Source: Thermococcus thioreducens (lineage in GTDB: Archaea; Methanobacteriota_B; Thermococci; Thermococcales; Thermococcaceae). Taken from it: 64,000 bases of DNA. Position numbers and translations under genes: made by a program. This document shows positions 48,115 to 56,523 of this stretch, piece by piece (the stretch's first letter is position 1; each line of letters begins with the position of its first letter). Below the pieces are notes generated by a model, which saw nothing but the letters and a program-made list of their open reading frames with translations, had not been told where the DNA came from and ran no database searches. The stretch covers positions 1,984,001 through 2,048,000 of the forward strand of contig NZ_CP015105.1 in assembly GCF_002214545.1 (NCBI RefSeq), in the 5' to 3' direction.

Positions 48115-49664
48115 TCGAGCATTTGCCGGCACTTATGATAGCCGTGCCCCTCCTCGGGGCGTTTATAGCGCCGCTGCTGAAGAAGAAGGGCAGTGCTCCA
48201 GCCGTCTGGGCAATAATCATCACCGGCGTAACCCTGGGAATGGCGCTCCTTCTCGTAAGGGAAGTGCTCGCTCAGGGCATGATGGTGTACGTCTTCGGGG
48301 CGGACAGGCCAACCCTCGTCCTGCCCTCGGGATACAGGGTTCCGGTGAGGATAATCTTCGAGGTCGACGCGATAGGGGCTTTCATGGCGCTCTCGGCAAC
48401 GCTCATGAGCTTCATCGGGGCGCTGTATTCCTACAGCCACGTCAGGAATGAGACCGGCCTTGAGAAGTACTACGCGCTGCTCCTCCTGCTTGAGGTTGGA
48501 ATCCTCGGCATGGTCCTGACGGGAGACCTGTTCAACCTATTCGTGTTCCTTGAGATAGCCGGAATAGCCGGTTCGGCGCTGGTAGGCTTCAGGAACTACA
48601 GGGGGGAGGCTAGCGAGGCCGGAATCAAGTACCTCATAGTCAGCGCGGTCGCTTCACTGATGGTGCTGTTCTCAATAGGCCTGCTCTACGGTCAGTACGG
48701 AAACCTCAACATGGCCTACCTGAGCACTCAGATAAGCTTCAACACCGTCGACATGATAGCCCTCGGAATACTCTTCGCGTCCTTCGCGATGAAGTGCGGT
48801 TCCGTGCCGACCCACCACTGGGTCCCCGATGCCTACACCGAGGTCCCCTCCGGAATCAACCCCCCTCTCCTGGTGGCGACCTACGCGAGCCTCTACGCCC
48901 TCTTCAGGGTGAGCTTCAGCCTCTTCGGTAAGGTGACCATGAACATGAGTAGCCTCGGGTGGATAATGAGCATCCTCGGAGTCCTCACGATGTTCATAGG
49001 CGTCACCATGGCGCTCGTCCAGAAGGACGTCAAGAGGCTCATGAGCTACCACGCGATTTCACAGACAGGCTACATGCTCCTCGGAGTCGGCGTTGGCCTG
49101 GCAGTTCTCAACGACCCGGCAAAACTGGCCGCCTTCGGAAGGGACGCGATGGCAGGTGGAATATTCCACATAATCAACCACATCATCTACAAGAGCCTCC
49201 TCCTCATGACCGCTGGGGCGCTCTTCTACGTCACCGGGACGAGGAACCTCAACGAGATGGGAGGCTTAGCCAGAAAGATGCCGTACACCACGATAGCCTT
49301 CATAGTCGGTGCCGCGGCAATATCGGGAATACCGCCCTTCAACGGCTTTGCAAGCAAGTTCCTCATCTACGAGACGTCCTACCAGCTCAGCCCGATCTTC
49401 GCGGTGTTCGCGATGGTCACGAGCGTCCTGACATTAGCGTCCTTCGTCAAGGTCTTTGCCTCAGCCTTCCTCGGGCCGCCGGTCAAGAAGTACGAAGAGG
49501 TACGGGAGGTTCCGAGGAGCATGGTAGTGGCGATGCTAATCCTAGCGGCGCTGTGTATCCTCTTCGGTCTGTTCCCGAACGTGGTGCTGGACAAGCTGGT
49601 GTACCCGGCAGTTGACGCGCTGCTGAAGCTGAGCAGCTACCAGACGTGGGGTGGTCTGCCATGA
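48111..49664 (+). CDS. MbhH-type subunit (MrpD/NuoL-like), second operon
   Basis: 517 residues, about 14 helices. TGDLFNLFVFLEIAGIAGSALVGF with the key glutamate, FAMKCGSVPTHHWVPDAYTEVPSG with the lysine, VQKDVKRLMSYHAISQTGYMLLG and FHIINHIIYKSLLLMTAGAL. The PTHHWVPDAYTEVPS loop differs from mbhH (PVHMWLADAHPAAPS), so the copies are old. Confidence 0.95.
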   Translation: MIEHLPALMIAVPLLGAFIAPLLKKKGSAPAVWAIIITGVTLGMALLLVREVLAQGMMVYVFGADRPTLVLPSGYRVPVRIIFEVDAIGAFMALSATLMSFIGALYSYSHVRNETGLEKYYALLLLLEVGILGMVLTGDLFNLFVFLEIAGIAGSALVGFRNYRGEASEAGIKYLIVSAVASLMVLFSIGLLYGQYGNLNMAYLSTQISFNTVDMIALGILFASFAMKCGSVPTHHWVPDAYTEVPSGINPPLLVATYASLYALFRVSFSLFGKVTMNMSSLGWIMSILGVLTMFIGVTMALVQKDVKRLMSYHAISQTGYMLLGVGVGLAVLNDPAKLAAFGRDAMAGGIFHIINHIIYKSLLLMTAGALFYVTGTRNLNEMGGLARKMPYTTIAFIVGAAAISGIPPFNGFASKFLIYETSYQLSPIFAVFAMVTSVLTLASFVKVFASAFLGPPVKKYEEVREVPRSMVVAMLILAALCILFGLFPNVVLDKLVYPAVDALLKLSSYQTWGGLP

Positions 49665-50014
49665 CCTGGATTGAGAGCCTTACGCTGAACTCGCCGTCGG
49701 GCTTCTGGAACCCGATAGTCTGGCTGGCGTTCCTGGTGATCTTCGCCTTCATCGGCTACCTCATCTATTCGCGCGGGAACAGGAGCTACAAGCCCAACAG
49801 GGAACAGGTTAAGCCCTTCATAAGCGGCAACGCAGTGGAGGACGTGGAAGAAATCCGCGTAAGGGCTGGGGACATATACTGGGGCTTCATCGAGGCGCTC
49901 AAGGGCTACTACAACGTCCTCATGAGGATGCACAGCGGAGACCTCAGGGACTACATACTCTGGTACCTCGGACTCGGTGCCGTAATCTTGTTCGTCCTCG
50001 TGGGGGGTGTGTGA
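49661..50014 (+). CDS. MbhI-type subunit, second operon
   Basis: 117 residues from the ATG at 49661, after GGGGTGG. N-terminal helix (20-45), soluble loop KPFISGNAVEDVEEIRVRAGDIYWGFIEALKGYYN, C-terminal helix. Linker between the two modules. Confidence 0.88.
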   Translation: MTWIESLTLNSPSGFWNPIVWLAFLVIFAFIGYLIYSRGNRSYKPNREQVKPFISGNAVEDVEEIRVRAGDIYWGFIEALKGYYNVLMRMHSGDLRDYILWYLGLGAVILFVLVGGV

Positions 50015-50461
50015 ATGGGGAAGCTCACCAACTTTAAGCGCTCCATCTGGGTGTTCCACGCGTCCGGCGGAAGCTGCAACGCCTGCGACATAGAGATAGT
50101 CGCCGTGCTTACTCCCCGCTACGACGTGGAGCGCTTTGGAATCAAACTCGTCGGAAGTCCGAGGCACGCTGATGTGCTCCTCGTTACAGGAGCCATTCCA
50201 AGGGACTTCGCGGACAAGCTGAGGCGCGTGTACGAGCAGATGCCCGACCCGAAGGCGGTAGTGGTGGTAGGGAACTGCGGGACCAGCGGTGGGGTCTTCT
50301 ACGACTCATACAACATAGCGGGCCCGATAGACGAGATAATACCCGTGGACGTCTACGTTCCGGGATGTCCGCCGAGGCCAGAGGCGATAATAGACGGCGT
50401 TGTGAAGGCCTGGCTCAAAATAGAGAAGCTGGAAAAGGAGCTGGAGGGGAAGAAGGAATGA
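50015..50461 (+). CDS. Hydrogenase small subunit, MbhJ type, second operon
   Basis: 148 residues, start directly after the previous stop. Cluster cysteines in GGSCNACDIEIVA, GNCGTSGG and VPGCPPRPEAII. Compared with mbhJ it lacks the N-terminal extension of about 28 residues (HAHDAHPSSNPSQRERL region). Confidence 0.95.
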   Translation: MGKLTNFKRSIWVFHASGGSCNACDIEIVAVLTPRYDVERFGIKLVGSPRHADVLLVTGAIPRDFADKLRRVYEQMPDPKAVVVVGNCGTSGGVFYDSYNIAGPIDEIIPVDVYVPGCPPRPEAIIDGVVKAWLKIEKLEKELEGKKE

Positions 50462-51021
50462 AGGAGCCGATGAGCGTGGAAGAGGTACTCAAAAAGCTCC
50501 AGGAGGCGCTGGGGGAGGCGCTGCTCTCCCATGAGGTCAGGGAGTACACCATGGGCGTTAAGCGGAAGAGAACGTACAGGGAGCTGTGGATCACAATAAA
50601 GCCCGACGCCTTCAGAAAGACCGTCGAGGCCATATTTGCCCTCGACTACCCCCACCTCCACTTCATAGCGGGAGAGGACGGGGGAGGGGAGACGATAACC
50701 ATGATATACTCCTTCGGAGTCTTCCACACGCACCCCTGGGGTGAACTGAGCATCACGGTCAAGTTCGACCTCCCCAAGGAGAACCTTGTCCTCCCAACTA
50801 TAACCGACCTCATGATCGGGGCGGAAACCAACGAGCGCGAGATAAGGGAGATGCTCGGCGTTGAGTTCGAGGGACTGAAGAACAAGAGACACCTCTTCCT
50901 GCCCGACGACTGGCCGGAGGGCAAGTACCCGTGGAGAAGGGACGAGCACGGCGTTGAAGACATGGTGAAGCACACCCACAGGAGCGTGAACGAGATAAGG
51001 AAGATGAGGGGTGAGGAGTGA
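50458..51021 (+). CDS. Hydrogenase subunit, MbhK type (NuoC-like), second operon
   Basis: 187 residues from the ATG at 50458. NuoC signature TNEREIREMLGVEFEGLKNKRHLFLPDDWPEGKYPWRRDE. Unlike the first operon, the next gene (large subunit) follows without a gap. Confidence 0.93.
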   Translation: MKEPMSVEEVLKKLQEALGEALLSHEVREYTMGVKRKRTYRELWITIKPDAFRKTVEAIFALDYPHLHFIAGEDGGGETITMIYSFGVFHTHPWGELSITVKFDLPKENLVLPTITDLMIGAETNEREIREMLGVEFEGLKNKRHLFLPDDWPEGKYPWRRDEHGVEDMVKHTHRSVNEIRKMRGEE

Positions 51022-52259
51022 TGGCCAAAACCCAGTATTACGTCCCCGTCGGGCCCATTCATCCCGCACTTAAGGAGCCCATAAGGGTCGAGGCGAGGGT
51101 CGAGGGCGAGAAGATAGTCGAGGTCGACGTCAAGAGGGGCTTTGCCCACAGGGGAATAGAGTACATGGGCATGAAAAGGAACGCCATCCAGACGCTCTAC
51201 CTCTCCGAGAGGATATGCGGAATCTGTTCGATATCGCACCCCTACGCCTTCGTGGTCACAGCAGAGAAGGCCCTCGGAATAGAGGCGCCGCCCAGGGCCC
51301 AGTACATCAGGACGATAATAGGGGAGCTGGAGAGGATACACAGCCACATCCTGTGGCTCGGTGTGGTTGCGCACGAGATGGGCTTCGACTCCCTCCTGTT
51401 CTGGACGTGGAAGGGCAGGGAGAGGCTCCTCGACATACTCGAACTCCTCACCGGGAACAGGATAAACTACTCGGTCTTCATGATAGGCGGTGTGAGAAGA
51501 GACATCAAGGAGAGCCACGTAAAGGCAATCAAGGACATGATTAGCTACTACAGGATATTCAACGAGGAGATGAAGGAGGTTTTCCTCTCCGACCCGGTTT
51601 ACAAGGCGAGAACGAGGGGAGTCGCCCAGCTTTCCAAGAAGATGGCGCTTGAGCTGAACGCCGTCGGGCCGGTGGCAAGGGCCGCTGGAGTAAGGATGGA
51701 CATCAGACAGGACATACCGTACGACGCATACGCCGACATAGACGTCCGCGCAGTGGTTCCGCAGGACATCGTTGGCGAGGCCAGGGGCGATGCCTACGAC
51801 ATCACCATGGTAAGGCTCTACGAAATAGACCAGAGCCTTGACATCATCGAATACTGCCTCGACGAGATGCCCGAGGGCAAGCTGATGGCCATTCCAAACT
51901 ATGTGGCGCTCCTTGCAAAGATAAGGAGAACCCAGGGCGAGGCCATCGGAGCCCACGAGGCACCGCGCGGTGAGGTCATCCACTACATCAAATTCGACGG
52001 AAAGAGGGACGGACCATCCGTCTGGAAGGTCATAGCGCCCAGTTATAACAACATCAACACATGGGCCCCGCTTCTCCTCGGCGCCGAGGTGGCGGACATA
52101 CCTATAGTCGTCGCCTACATCGACCCGTGCATGTGCTGTAACGACAGGATAGCGGTTGTGAGGGACGAAGACGGCAGGGTAATCGACCCGGCAACCCTCC
52201 ACAGGAAGGCGGTTGAGAAAACAAGGAAGCTTAGAGAAGAGCTGGGGGTGAGGACATGA
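51021..52259 (+). CDS. Hydrogenase large subunit, MbhL type (NiFe site), second operon
   Basis: 412 residues from the ATG at 51021, after GGGGTGAGGAG; GTG at 51018 is possible. Nickel cysteines are RICGICSISHPYAF near 63-75 and DPCMCCNDR near 370. All four are kept, so this is a hydrogenase and not a sulfane reductase-type (Mbx/Mbs) subunit, in which some are lost. An additional cysteine stands inside the second pair (CMCC). Sequence such as VGPIHPALKEPIRVEARVEGEKI differs clearly from mbhL. Confidence 0.95.
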   Translation: MAKTQYYVPVGPIHPALKEPIRVEARVEGEKIVEVDVKRGFAHRGIEYMGMKRNAIQTLYLSERICGICSISHPYAFVVTAEKALGIEAPPRAQYIRTIIGELERIHSHILWLGVVAHEMGFDSLLFWTWKGRERLLDILELLTGNRINYSVFMIGGVRRDIKESHVKAIKDMISYYRIFNEEMKEVFLSDPVYKARTRGVAQLSKKMALELNAVGPVARAAGVRMDIRQDIPYDAYADIDVRAVVPQDIVGEARGDAYDITMVRLYEIDQSLDIIEYCLDEMPEGKLMAIPNYVALLAKIRRTQGEAIGAHEAPRGEVIHYIKFDGKRDGPSVWKVIAPSYNNINTWAPLLLGAEVADIPIVVAYIDPCMCCNDRIAVVRDEDGRVIDPATLHRKAVEKTRKLREELGVRT

Positions 52260-53221
52260 CCCCCGAGACCCTCATTTACGCGTTCACCTTCCCCGTGCTG
52301 GGCGTCTTCCTCGGGCTGGTATACAAGGGTATAGACAGGCGCTTCTCGGCGAGGCTGACCTCCAGGATAGGCCCGCCCATAAGGCAGCCCTTCTGGGACG
52401 TAGGGAAGCTGCTCCTGAAGGAAACCGTCGTTCCCGAGAACGCGGTGGCATGGATATTCAACGCCATACCGATAGTTTCCTTCGCGGCCTCGATGACCCT
52501 GCTCCTCTACATACCCTTCGGGGTGCTCAAGGCCCCGCTCGAGGGCTACGGAGACTTAATCGTCATACTCTACCTGCTCACGCTGCAGTCCCTGGCAATG
52601 GCCATAGGCGGCTTCGCCTCGGGAAGCCCGTTCTCATCGGTGGGTGCGCAGAGGGAAATGGTGCTCATGATGAGCTACGAGATGCCGCTGGCTACGGTTA
52701 TAGTCGGCTTCGCCATGCTCTACAGGAGCTTCTCACTGACCACCATAGCGAGCACACCGGTGTGGGGCGTCGCGGGTCCGCTCGCCGCCATGGGCGTGCT
52801 GCTGCTCCTCGTGGCGCTCCTTGCGGTTACACCCGCAGAGCTGGCGAAACTGCCCTTTGACATTGCAGAGGCTGAGACGGAGATATGTGAGGGTATGCTC
52901 GCGGAGTACAGCGGGAGGAACCTGGCACTGTTCTACCTCTCCGATGCCGTCAGGGGCTTCGCCATGGCGGCGCTGGAGGTGGTGCTGTTCTTCCCGTTCA
53001 CGCTGACGGACATATTCAACCTCGGCCTGACGGGAACGACTTACTACGCCGTCGAGGCGCTGTGGTTCCTCTTCAAGGTGCTGGTCATCTACCTGCTGGC
53101 GATAACGCTGGTCAGGACGTCCTTCGCCAGGTTCAGGATAGAGCAGGCGTCAAAAATATTCTGGGTCTACGTCAACATAATCGCCCTCGTGGGACTCGCG
53201 CTGGTATGGCTGGGGGTGTGA
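52256..53221 (+). CDS. Hydrogenase membrane subunit, MbhM type (NuoH-like), second operon
   Basis: 321 residues, eight helices. RIGPPIRQPFWDVGKLLLKETVVP, GAQREMVLMMSYEMP and ELAKLPFDIAEAETEICEGMLAEYSG. Acidic path residues are kept. Confidence 0.95.
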   Translation: MTPETLIYAFTFPVLGVFLGLVYKGIDRRFSARLTSRIGPPIRQPFWDVGKLLLKETVVPENAVAWIFNAIPIVSFAASMTLLLYIPFGVLKAPLEGYGDLIVILYLLTLQSLAMAIGGFASGSPFSSVGAQREMVLMMSYEMPLATVIVGFAMLYRSFSLTTIASTPVWGVAGPLAAMGVLLLLVALLAVTPAELAKLPFDIAEAETEICEGMLAEYSGRNLALFYLSDAVRGFAMAALEVVLFFPFTLTDIFNLGLTGTTYYAVEALWFLFKVLVIYLLAITLVRTSFARFRIEQASKIFWVYVNIIALVGLALVWLGV

Positions 53222-53224
53222 GAA

Positions 53225-53716
53225 ATGGTCAACAAGATGATGTTTGTCCTCCTCAAGCAGCTCGTCAAAAAGCCGGCCACGAATCCGTTCCCGGTCAAAC
53301 ACGCTCCCGCTAACGTCACGGCCCTCATAGAGAAGGTGCAGAAAGGTGAAGTCCAGATAAACCCGCCGGTTCCGGTTCCCGAGGACTTCAGGGGCAAGCT
53401 GGTCTATACCCCCGAGAGGTGCATAGGCTGCAGGCTGTGCATAATGGTCTGTCCCGCCAATGCCATGGAGTGGATCCCAGAGCTTAAGAAGATACGGCAC
53501 TACGTCTCGCGCTGTATGTTCTGCGCCCTCTGCGTCGATGTCTGCCCGGGCAAGAAGTTTCCCGGCGAGGAGAAGGCCGTTAAGGCGCTCAGGATGAGCG
53601 AGGAGTTCCTCATAGCCGACTACGACAAGTACAGCGACAACCTCATCGAGGAGCCGCCAGAGGCAAGGGAGCTCTTCAAAAAAGAAGTGAAGGAGGCAGC
53701 GGAGTCAGAAGGCTAG
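53225..53716 (+). CDS. Hydrogenase ferredoxin-like subunit, MbhN type, second operon
   Basis: 163 residues. Two 4Fe-4S motifs: CIGCRLCIMVCP and CMFCALCVDVCP. Compared with mbhN it has an insertion near residues 25-40 (VTALIEKVQKGEVQ) and another after the second cluster (GKKFPGEEKAVKA), where a different ferredoxin or partner could bind. Last gene of the operon. Confidence 0.94.
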   Translation: MVNKMMFVLLKQLVKKPATNPFPVKHAPANVTALIEKVQKGEVQINPPVPVPEDFRGKLVYTPERCIGCRLCIMVCPANAMEWIPELKKIRHYVSRCMFCALCVDVCPGKKFPGEEKAVKALRMSEEFLIADYDKYSDNLIEEPPEARELFKKEVKEAAESEG

Positions 53717-53722
53717 CGTGAG

Positions 53723-54244
53723 CTAAGCCTCCATCCCCCTTTTTCTTACCCCGTTTCTGTAGTCGTAATCCCTGATGAGGGATTCCACCGCCCTTTCGTG
53801 GAGCCTCTCCGTCGAGCCCAGGTAGGAGAAAATAGCCCTCATGGACTCCCCGTCCGCCTTCTCCGCCAGGATCGAATAAACCCTCTCAGCCACCTCCTCC
53901 AGCTCAAGGGCACATTTAAGAACTGCAAAAACGTCGTTTTCGTCCTCAAGATTTTTTATTTCGGAGAGTTCCTCCAGGGAGGGGCCGCTGACCGAAGGGA
54001 CTTCCGTTCCAAACTTCTTCGTGTAGAGGTTCCTGAGCTTCCTTTCGTGCCGCCTCGCCTCCTGTGAGAGGAGCTTGAACATGTCGCAGACGGCACCCTC
54101 AATCCCCATGCCCTTCGCCTTCTCGGACAGCCTCTCGTAGAGAAGGGCCTTGTCCCCTTCAAGGGATATCCAGTAGGCGAGGAGCTCCCTAAGGGGAAGC
54201 CCCTCAATGAAGGCCATGCCTTCGAGATCGACCATCCCACTCAC
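53723..54244 (-). CDS. Ferritin-like protein (rubrerythrin-type fold)
   Basis: 173 residues, four-helix bundle. LLAYWISLEGDKALLYERLSEKA carries the first Glu, SQEARRHERKL the ExxH, and ALELEEVAERVY and STERLHERAVESL the second half, so a two-metal site is likely. Rubrerythrin-like proteins of Thermococcales take part in oxygen and peroxide defence or iron handling. Convergent with the hydrogenase operon. It is a distant paralogue of the split gene at 55855. Confidence 0.75.
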   Translation of the reverse strand: MSGMVDLEGMAFIEGLPLRELLAYWISLEGDKALLYERLSEKAKGMGIEGAVCDMFKLLSQEARRHERKLRNLYTKKFGTEVPSVSGPSLEELSEIKNLEDENDVFAVLKCALELEEVAERVYSILAEKADGESMRAIFSYLGSTERLHERAVESLIRDYDYRNGVRKRGMEA

Positions 54245-54374
54245 CGATAGAGGTTACCCACCGAGCTTTATACGGGCTTTGGCACAACCGTCTATAGAAT
54301 GCGTTTGAAATAATCGGCCACTCCCTCAAGGACATATCAAAAAGGGAGGGCCTTTTGAACCGGATTTCGGGTTT

Positions 54375-54438
54375 TCATGCCTTTTCCTTTACCAACTCGT
54401 GATACCTCTGACGGAGCAGTTCGTAGTGCCCGTTCTGG
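54375..54438 (-). pseudogene. C-terminal remnant of the split ferritin-like gene
   Basis: The minus strand reads QNGHYELLRQRYHELVKEKA and a TGA stop at 54375. This fits the missing last helix of the ferritin-like protein whose first part ends at 55855. The TnpB cassette lies exactly between the two parts. Confidence 0.8.
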
Positions 54439-54485
54439 TCAGCCGTAACTTGTGTAAAGTGCGTAAGCCTCGTTACGGCTGACCT
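54438..54485 (-). ncRNA. Right-end hairpin and candidate omega RNA scaffold
   Basis: GGTCAGCCGTAAC (54438-54450) and GTTACGGCTGACC (54473-54485) are exact complements around 22 bases. The hairpin covers the last codons and stop of tnpB. It is the likely right-end hairpin and 3' part of the omega RNA. The guide would begin in the ferritin gene remnant next to it. Confidence 0.6.
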
Positions 54486-55617
54486 TCCACCCTCCCATCT
54501 TCATCGGCCGGCTTTCGGGGGGAACGGTGACTCCCCACATCTTCAAGGCCCTCAAACGAATATTCCAAGAGCCGACCACATCCCTGTCAGCCTCAAACCC
54601 ACACTTGCATTTCAAAACCCTGTGCCCATTCGGGCTTAGTTTCTCCCCACATACCGGGCACAGGGAGGAAGTGTAAGCGGGATTAACGAAAACAACCCTA
54701 ACGCCCTTTAATTTCGCCTTGTATTCGATAATGCTCTGAAGCTTCCTAAAACTCCAGCGGTGAAGACGACCATTTATTTCGGCAGAATACCTAATTGAGT
54801 CCCTGATTTCCGTTAAATCCTCCAAGGCGAGGCCACCGTATTTTTCCGCCAGCTCGACGATTTTATTCGCAAGTTTATGATACAAGTCGTTAAGCGTGTT
54901 CTTCTCCCTCTCGCCGTATTTTTCGAGGAGTTCTTCCCTCTTCCTTCCAGCCCGAATTTTCTGCTGGATTTTCTGCCTCTTTACAAAGTAGCCAGTCCTA
55001 ATCTCCCTCTCGTGGGTGATGATCTGAACGAATTCCCCGTTAGGAAGGGAGAGAGTGACATTGTTCTCGTTCAAGTCCACGCCGACAAAAGTTGTTGGTT
55101 CTCTAACCTCACCATCTTTCGAGAAAACGACGTTTAGAAAAACTCCCTTGGACGTTCTAACAAGCCAAGCTTGCCCAACCTTCCACCTCTTGAACTTCTC
55201 GTGATACTTTGCGGGATAAAACTCCAACTGAATTCGGCCTTTGGGAATGGAGAGCTTTATCACTCTCTTCTCAAGGTCGAGTTTGAATAGATGGTCGTCC
55301 AGCATTATGACGTCCTTCCTAAAAACAGGTCTTCCTTTAGCTTTACCCTTCCGCTTCATCTTCCGATAACTCTTGTAAATTGATGTGGCCATCTGGCAGG
55401 CCGTGTAAAGGTAATGACTCGGGAGTTCTAGATACTCCTTGCGTAATCCCTTGTACGTTTCCTTCTTCAACCGGTAAAAGCTCGTTACATTGTTCTCAAA
55501 AGCGTGAGTGATGAGAAAGTTCACAATTTCCCGGTAAGTTTGGAAAAGCTCATCTAATCCTTCGGGAGTTTCCTTGAGCTTGAATTTTGCCGTGAGTTTG
55601 ATTGTTTCACTCGGCAT
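54439..55617 (-). CDS. tnpB: TnpB-like RNA-guided nuclease
   Basis: 392 residues from the ATG at 55617 (PSETIKL start), which lies inside the stop region of the small upstream gene. RuvC-type catalytic residues are Asp181 (GVDLNENN), Glu266 (LALEDL) and Asp344/346 (ADRDVVGSW). The zinc ribbon has CPVC at 320-323 and CKC at 337-339. All catalytic parts look intact, in contrast to the copy at 20601. It ends in the right-end hairpin. Confidence 0.9.
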   Translation of the reverse strand: MPSETIKLTAKFKLKETPEGLDELFQTYREIVNFLITHAFENNVTSFYRLKKETYKGLRKEYLELPSHYLYTACQMATSIYKSYRKMKRKGKAKGRPVFRKDVIMLDDHLFKLDLEKRVIKLSIPKGRIQLEFYPAKYHEKFKRWKVGQAWLVRTSKGVFLNVVFSKDGEVREPTTFVGVDLNENNVTLSLPNGEFVQIITHEREIRTGYFVKRQKIQQKIRAGRKREELLEKYGEREKNTLNDLYHKLANKIVELAEKYGGLALEDLTEIRDSIRYSAEINGRLHRWSFRKLQSIIEYKAKLKGVRVVFVNPAYTSSLCPVCGEKLSPNGHRVLKCKCGFEADRDVVGSWNIRLRALKMWGVTVPPESRPMKMGGWKVSRNEAYALYTSYG

Positions 55618-55771
55618 TTTCCAGCTCCTTTTTTGTTTTCTTAATCCAATCCTTAATGGCTTCTTCAATTGCAACGCTTAGGACTCCCCTCTTATCTCCA
55701 TAGCGTTTTTTGGCGAGTTTTTTGAACTCTTCAAGGGTCTCCTCACTGATGACAAAAGTTGCCTTAGGCAT
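55607..55771 (-). CDS. Small ribbon-helix-helix protein before tnpB
   Basis: 54 residues. PKATFVISEETLEEFKKLAKKRYGDKRGVLSVAIEEAIKDWIKK is a ribbon-helix-helix plan with a strand, two helices and the KRGVLS turn. GGGGGT precedes the ATG and a TTTAAATA box lies at about 55812-55822. Its end overlaps the tnpB start by 11 bases. It may repress the pair. Confidence 0.8.
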   Translation of the reverse strand: MPKATFVISEETLEEFKKLAKKRYGDKRGVLSVAIEEAIKDWIKKTKKELENAE

Positions 55772-55854
55772 TATTAACTACCCCCAAAGAAATACTAAGT
55801 TAGAATATTTAAACCTTGCGCTAACAAAAAACAACAAAAGTTACGAAAGTTACC

Positions 55855-56304
55855 CTAAGAAACAGCCCACTCAACACCGGCAAGCTTCCGGTAGAGTTCC
55901 CTAAGCCTTGCGTCCCCGACCCTTTCGGCCAGCAGTTTATACGACTCGTGGGCTATAAGCTCGCTCTCCATCGCGGCGCGGAGAACCTCGAGAAGCTGAT
56001 CGGCCCGCTCAAGCTTATCGAGAACCGGGAGAACCTCAATGGGCGGAAGGTCGCTCCCTGGAACCTCCCCGTAGGTCTCCCTGAAACTCGTCTCAAGCTC
56101 CTTCGCATGGGCAAGCGAATCCTCCGCCAGCTTCTCAAAGGCCTTAACCAGCTCCTTGTCCAGACCAAGGTTCCTTGCACGTCTGGCGAGTTCGCGGTAA
56201 AATTTAGCCTCTTTCTTCTCACTTTCTATCCAGTAGGCCAGCGCTTGCCGGTAGTTCAGCCTTGAGAGGAACTCAACTACCTCTTTGACGTCGTACATTT
56301 CCAT
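55855..56304 (-). pseudogene. Ferritin-like protein, N-terminal part, interrupted by the TnpB cassette
   Basis: About 150 residues from the ATG at 56304; the TATA box near 56335 makes upstream starts unlikely. QALAYWIESEKKEAKFYRELARRA and DSLAHAKELETSF give the first metal-binding helices. AMESELIAHESYKLLAERVG is the third. The fourth helix stops at LAGVEWA, after which come two foreign residues and a stop. The tail is found at 54375-54438. Metal binding through the last helix is therefore lost. Confidence 0.8.
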
Positions 56305-56343
56305 CGGACAGCGATAGGGCACTCACCTAAATAAGCTTTAGGT

Positions 56344-56523
56344 TCATCTAACGAGCCATATCGTCAGGAACATCAGAATGTACCCGATGACGCTCACGAC
56401 GACGTGGAACTTTATCCAGAAATCCCTGCGCTTGGAGATAAAGATAAACGCCCCGCTCAGCATGGCTAGGCTCATGAGGGCAAAGCTCAGGTAGCCAAGA
56501 GTGTAGTGGTCAAAGCTAACCAT
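56344..56523 (-). CDS. Small two-helix membrane protein
   Basis: 59 residues from the ATG at 56523, overlapping the end of the nitroreductase-like gene by 8 bases. Two helices (about 8-27 and 36-57), with FISKRRDFWIKFH between them. Probably anchors or assists the nitroreductase-like protein. A longer open frame extends upstream but is only the shadow of that gene. Confidence 0.75.
   Translation of the reverse strand: MVSFDHYTLGYLSFALMSLAMLSGAFIFISKRRDFWIKFHVVVSVIGYILMFLTIWLVR

Larger units (their letters stand above)
54439..55857 (-). mobile_element. TnpB plus RHH cassette inserted in a ferritin-like gene
   Basis: About 1.4 kb with a small ribbon-helix-helix gene, tnpB and a 13-bp perfect hairpin at the right end, no TnpA. 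It separates two parts of one ferritin-like gene in the same orientation, which gives good limits for both ends. The exact junctions cannot be fixed because IS605-type elements make no clear target duplication. Confidence 0.8.

Noticed and set aside
45623-53716. Second operon as the sulfane reductase (Mbx/Mbs)
   Set aside because: Its large subunit keeps RICGIC and DPCMCC, all four nickel ligands, and the gene order is that of Mbh. Mbs lacks part of these cysteines and has a different subunit set.
37069-53716. Many long antisense and out-of-frame reading frames in the hydrogenase operons
   Set aside because: They mirror G/C-rich plus-strand genes with overlapping starts and known families; none has its own motif or ribosome site.
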